From: Acidimicrobiaceae bacterium
GTDB lineage: Bacteria > Actinomycetota > Acidimicrobiia > Acidimicrobiales > Palsa-688
Assembly: GCA_030838025.1 (NCBI GenBank)
Contig: JAUTXM010000243.1
Location: 1-7,163, forward strand
Length of the DNA stretch: 7,163 nt
Reading direction: 5' to 3'
Part shown: positions 5,431-7,163 of the stretch, piece after piece
Position numbering within the stretch: position 1 is the stretch's first letter
Layout: the number at the start of each line of letters is the position of its first letter
Translations under genes and position numbers: made by a program
The notes under the pieces: generated by a model
Databases searched by the model: none
What the model was told of the DNA's origin: nothing
Seen by the model: only the letters and a program-made list of their open reading frames with translations

Positions 5431-6381
5431 TTACCGAACCGGCTTGGGTACTCGGTATCGAGCCAGAATGCGGCCGGCCGCCGACGGCCCGACGGTCGCG
5501 TCGCCGTCGACCACCGTCGCCGACGGCCCGGCGCGCAGGAGCAGGCGCTCCAACCAGGCCCGCTCGCTCACCGGCAACGTGACCCGCAGGACCCCGCCGG
5601 GCCGCTCGGCCACGCCGAGGTTGGGGTACTGCTCGGCGATCCAGCGCGCCGGACGGTCCAGGTCGAGGACGATGGTCTGGCGGCTGGCGTCGGCGTGAAA
5701 CGTCCGCCGGTCGAGCGGTCCCGGCGGGGCCACGAAGGTCTCGGCCAGCATGGTGGCACCGCTGATGCGGTCGACCCGGAACAGCCGCTCGCCTTCCGCG
5801 GCCCGGCAGAACCCGCTCAGGTACCACTGCCCCCGGGCGTTGAACACCTCCCACGGCTCGACCAGGCGCGTCCCGCTGCTGTCGCGCCCGAAGGAGTAGT
5901 AGTCGAGTTGGAGCCCCCGGCGCTCGGCCGTCGCCCGCCGGAGCACGTCGAGCACCTCGGGAACGGCGGGGCCGAGTTCGACCGCGACCGAGTCGTCCGC
6001 GTCCACCCCGAGCACCGACGCCAACTTGTCCAAGGCCCGAGCCAAGGCACCGTCGTCGTCGGCGCCGGGCATCGACAGCAGCGCCGAACCGGCGCCCAAC
6101 AGGGCCAGGCCTTCGGGCGGCGTCAGGCGCAGGGGCCGGTGGAAATAATCGGCGAATCGGATCCACACCCGGCCGTCGGCGACGTCGACCTCGATCAGCG
6201 AATCGGGTGTGAAGGGGTACACCCCGCAGAGGAACAGCAGGTCGAGGTCATCGAGGAGGTCCTGTTCGGTGACCCCGAACCGCTCGCACACCTCGACGAT
6301 TGGGGGGCCATCGCGCGCCGCCACCCACGGGACCACGGCCAGCAGGCGCGCCAGGCGGTCCTGGGCCCCGGGGCGGCTCAC
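5431..6381 (-). CDS. pafC: WYL-domain transcription regulator PafC
   Basis: PafC pairs with PafB to form the mycobacterial activator of the RecA-independent DNA-damage response; WYL domains are thought to sense nucleic acid. The 316-residue product has an N-terminal helix-turn-helix-like region (about 6-55) and a central WYL domain with GQWYLSGF (Trp186-Tyr187-Leu188) and the downstream FRVDRI motif. A C-terminal WCX-like part follows, with conserved Arg/Trp/Tyr positions around DRPARWIAEQYP. The GTG at 6381 overlaps the pafB stop in GTGA, typical of translational coupling; the same frame is open further upstream inside pafB, but the protein there is low-complexity and not PafC-like. lepB follows after 12 bp. 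Near the 3' end an 11-bp sequence occurs twice, 39 bp apart, encoding two GPSA motifs. Identity as PafC rather than another WYL regulator rests on the tandem arrangement and synteny with tat and helY. Confidence 0.92.
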   Translation of the reverse strand: MSRPGAQDRLARLLAVVPWVAARDGPPIVEVCERFGVTEQDLLDDLDLLFLCGVYPFTPDSLIEVDVADGRVWIRFADYFHRPLRLTPPEGLALLGAGSALLSMPGADDDGALARALDKLASVLGVDADDSVAVELGPAVPEVLDVLRRATAERRGLQLDYYSFGRDSSGTRLVEPWEVFNARGQWYLSGFCRAAEGERLFRVDRISGATMLAETFVAPPGPLDRRTFHADASRQTIVLDLDRPARWIAEQYPNLGVAERPGGVLRVTLPVSERAWLERLLLRAGPSATVVDGDATVGPSAAGRILARYRVPKPVR

Positions 6382-7163
6382 GGCGCCGCCATCTCTTCCA
6401 ACCAGTCGATCAGGTCGTCGACCAGCACCGGCGGGCCGAGCAGCTGGGCGTGATCCAAGAAGCCCAGAACGAACGCCCGGAAGGCGTCGCGGTTGGTCAC
6501 CGAGACCGACAGGACCACGCTGCCGTCGGCGCGCCGCTCGACCCCGGCGCCGGCACCGGCGGCGGTGATGGCCCAGCCGGCCTGGCCCGCGTCGACCAGG
6601 AGGGTGGCGGTCACTTCCTCGTCCTCGCCGAGCTGCCACGCCGGCGCCGGGGCCGCCGATCCCGCCGGGGGCCGCTCGAACGCGCCCGGAGAGCCGACCC
6701 GTTCGGGCATGGTCTCGATTCGATCGAGGCGGAAGGTGCGCGACCCGCCCCGGCTGTGGTCCCACCCGGCCAGATACCACTGCCCGTTGCGGAACGACAG
6801 CCGCCACGGGTCGATCAGGCGCTCGCCGCCGTGGTAGCGAAACGTGACCGCTTGGCGGTCGGCGACCGCCCCGAACAGCACCGCCACCCGCTCGCCGGCC
6901 GGCAGCGCCACCGCGGCCGCTGTGGGAGCCACGACCGCGACCCCCGCCGATTGCTGCGGCGCCCCGGCCGCGGCCAGCTTCCAGAGCGCACCAGTGGCGG
7001 CGCTGCGGCCCCACGCCCCTTCCACGTCGACCGCCGATGCGGCCAGATGCAGGGCCGCCAGCTCGTCCTCGGCCAGGCCGGGGTCGGGCAGTTGGTAGCG
7101 GTCGCGGGGGATGCGGTAGCCGGTCGCCCCCTCAGGCCGGGTCTGGTCCAGCGGCTCGAGCAC
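6378..7163 (-). CDS. pafB: WYL-domain transcription regulator PafB (N-terminus cut off)
   Basis: This is the partner of PafC. 261 codons are visible before the TGA at 6378. The GTG at the window edge is a chance codon, not the start: the frame opens on a segment typical of the linker after the DNA-binding domain (GYRIPRDRY, DPGL), so roughly 60-70 residues with the helix-turn-helix lie outside. Seen are the WYL domain motif GQWYLAGWD (Trp at visible residue 129), FRLDRIE, and a C-terminal WCX-like region ending in a short acidic helix (DDLIDWLEEM). Its end overlaps the pafC start by 4 bp. In mycobacteria pafA, the Pup ligase, lies upstream of pafB; whether it does so here cannot be seen. Confidence 0.92.
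   Translation of the reverse strand: MLEPLDQTRPEGATGYRIPRDRYQLPDPGLAEDELAALHLAASAVDVEGAWGRSAATGALWKLAAAGAPQQSAGVAVVAPTAAAVALPAGERVAVLFGAVADRQAVTFRYHGGERLIDPWRLSFRNGQWYLAGWDHSRGGSRTFRLDRIETMPERVGSPGAFERPPAGSAAPAPAWQLGEDEEVTATLLVDAGQAGWAITAAGAGAGVERRADGSVVLSVSVTNRDAFRAFVLGFLDHAQLLGPPVLVDDLIDWLEEMAAP

Noticed and set aside
5480..5529. 11-bp direct repeat (5480-5490 and 5519-5529)
   Set aside because: It falls within pafC coding sequence in the same phase and simply encodes two GPSA motifs. No flanking element suggests an attachment site or mobile-element scar.
4747..6453. 568-codon open frame on the plus strand
   Set aside because: It runs antisense across lepB and pafC, both with clear catalytic or WYL motifs. 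Its composition (Arg, Gly, His, Gln, Pro) is that of a shadow frame.
6382..7014. Upstream extension of pafC (frame open to 7014)
   Set aside because: This part lies in another frame within pafB and is low-complexity. The GTGA overlap at 6378-6381 gives a standard PafC length.

Overview
The window is a GC-rich stretch of what looks like an actinobacterial (Actinomycetota) chromosome. GTG starts are frequent (helY, tatB, the phosphodiesterase gene, lepB and pafC). Two WYL-domain regulators (pafB, pafC), Tat translocase genes and a HelY/Mtr4-like helicase follow each other in the order known from mycobacteria and relatives (pafB-pafC-tat-tatC-helY). An early-branching class such as Acidimicrobiia is my guess, not something the sequence proves. 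No rRNA, tRNA, CRISPR array, insertion sequence or phage gene was seen, so this is core chromosome, not an accessory island.

Layout, read from the right edge to the left, because all genes but one lie on the minus strand: pafB (6378-7163, N-terminus cut by the window edge), pafC (5431-6381, 4-bp overlap with pafB), lepB for signal peptidase I (4687-5418, 12 bp after pafC). Next comes one plus-strand gene for a glycerophosphodiester phosphodiesterase-family protein (3949-4707), whose end overlaps the end of lepB by 21 bp. The minus strand resumes with a 73-residue single-pass membrane protein of unknown function (3697-3918), a TatB-type translocase subunit (3197-3685), tatC (2358-3077) and helY (2332 to beyond the left edge). 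Gene density is very high. The only sizeable gap is 119 bp between tatB and tatC, which holds a perfect short inverted repeat and a displaced Shine-Dalgarno sequence.

Functionally the cluster joins a DNA-damage-linked transcription regulator pair (PafB/PafC), folded-protein export (TatB/TatC), signal-peptide removal (LepB) and RNA metabolism (HelY). The link between protein export and signal peptidase is natural; the link to PafBC and HelY is conserved synteny of unclear meaning.

Points that deserve attention are: (1) lepB and an inverted phosphodiesterase gene sit inside the usual pafC-tat junction; (2) the tat gene next to tatC is TatB-like rather than TatA-like; (3) TatC carries Leu where a conserved intramembrane Glu is expected; (4) an unknown small protein with Tat-subunit-like topology heads the tat genes; (5) a 30-bp divergent gap has overlapping promoter-like boxes. 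I see no clear evidence of a wholly new defence or mobile system here.
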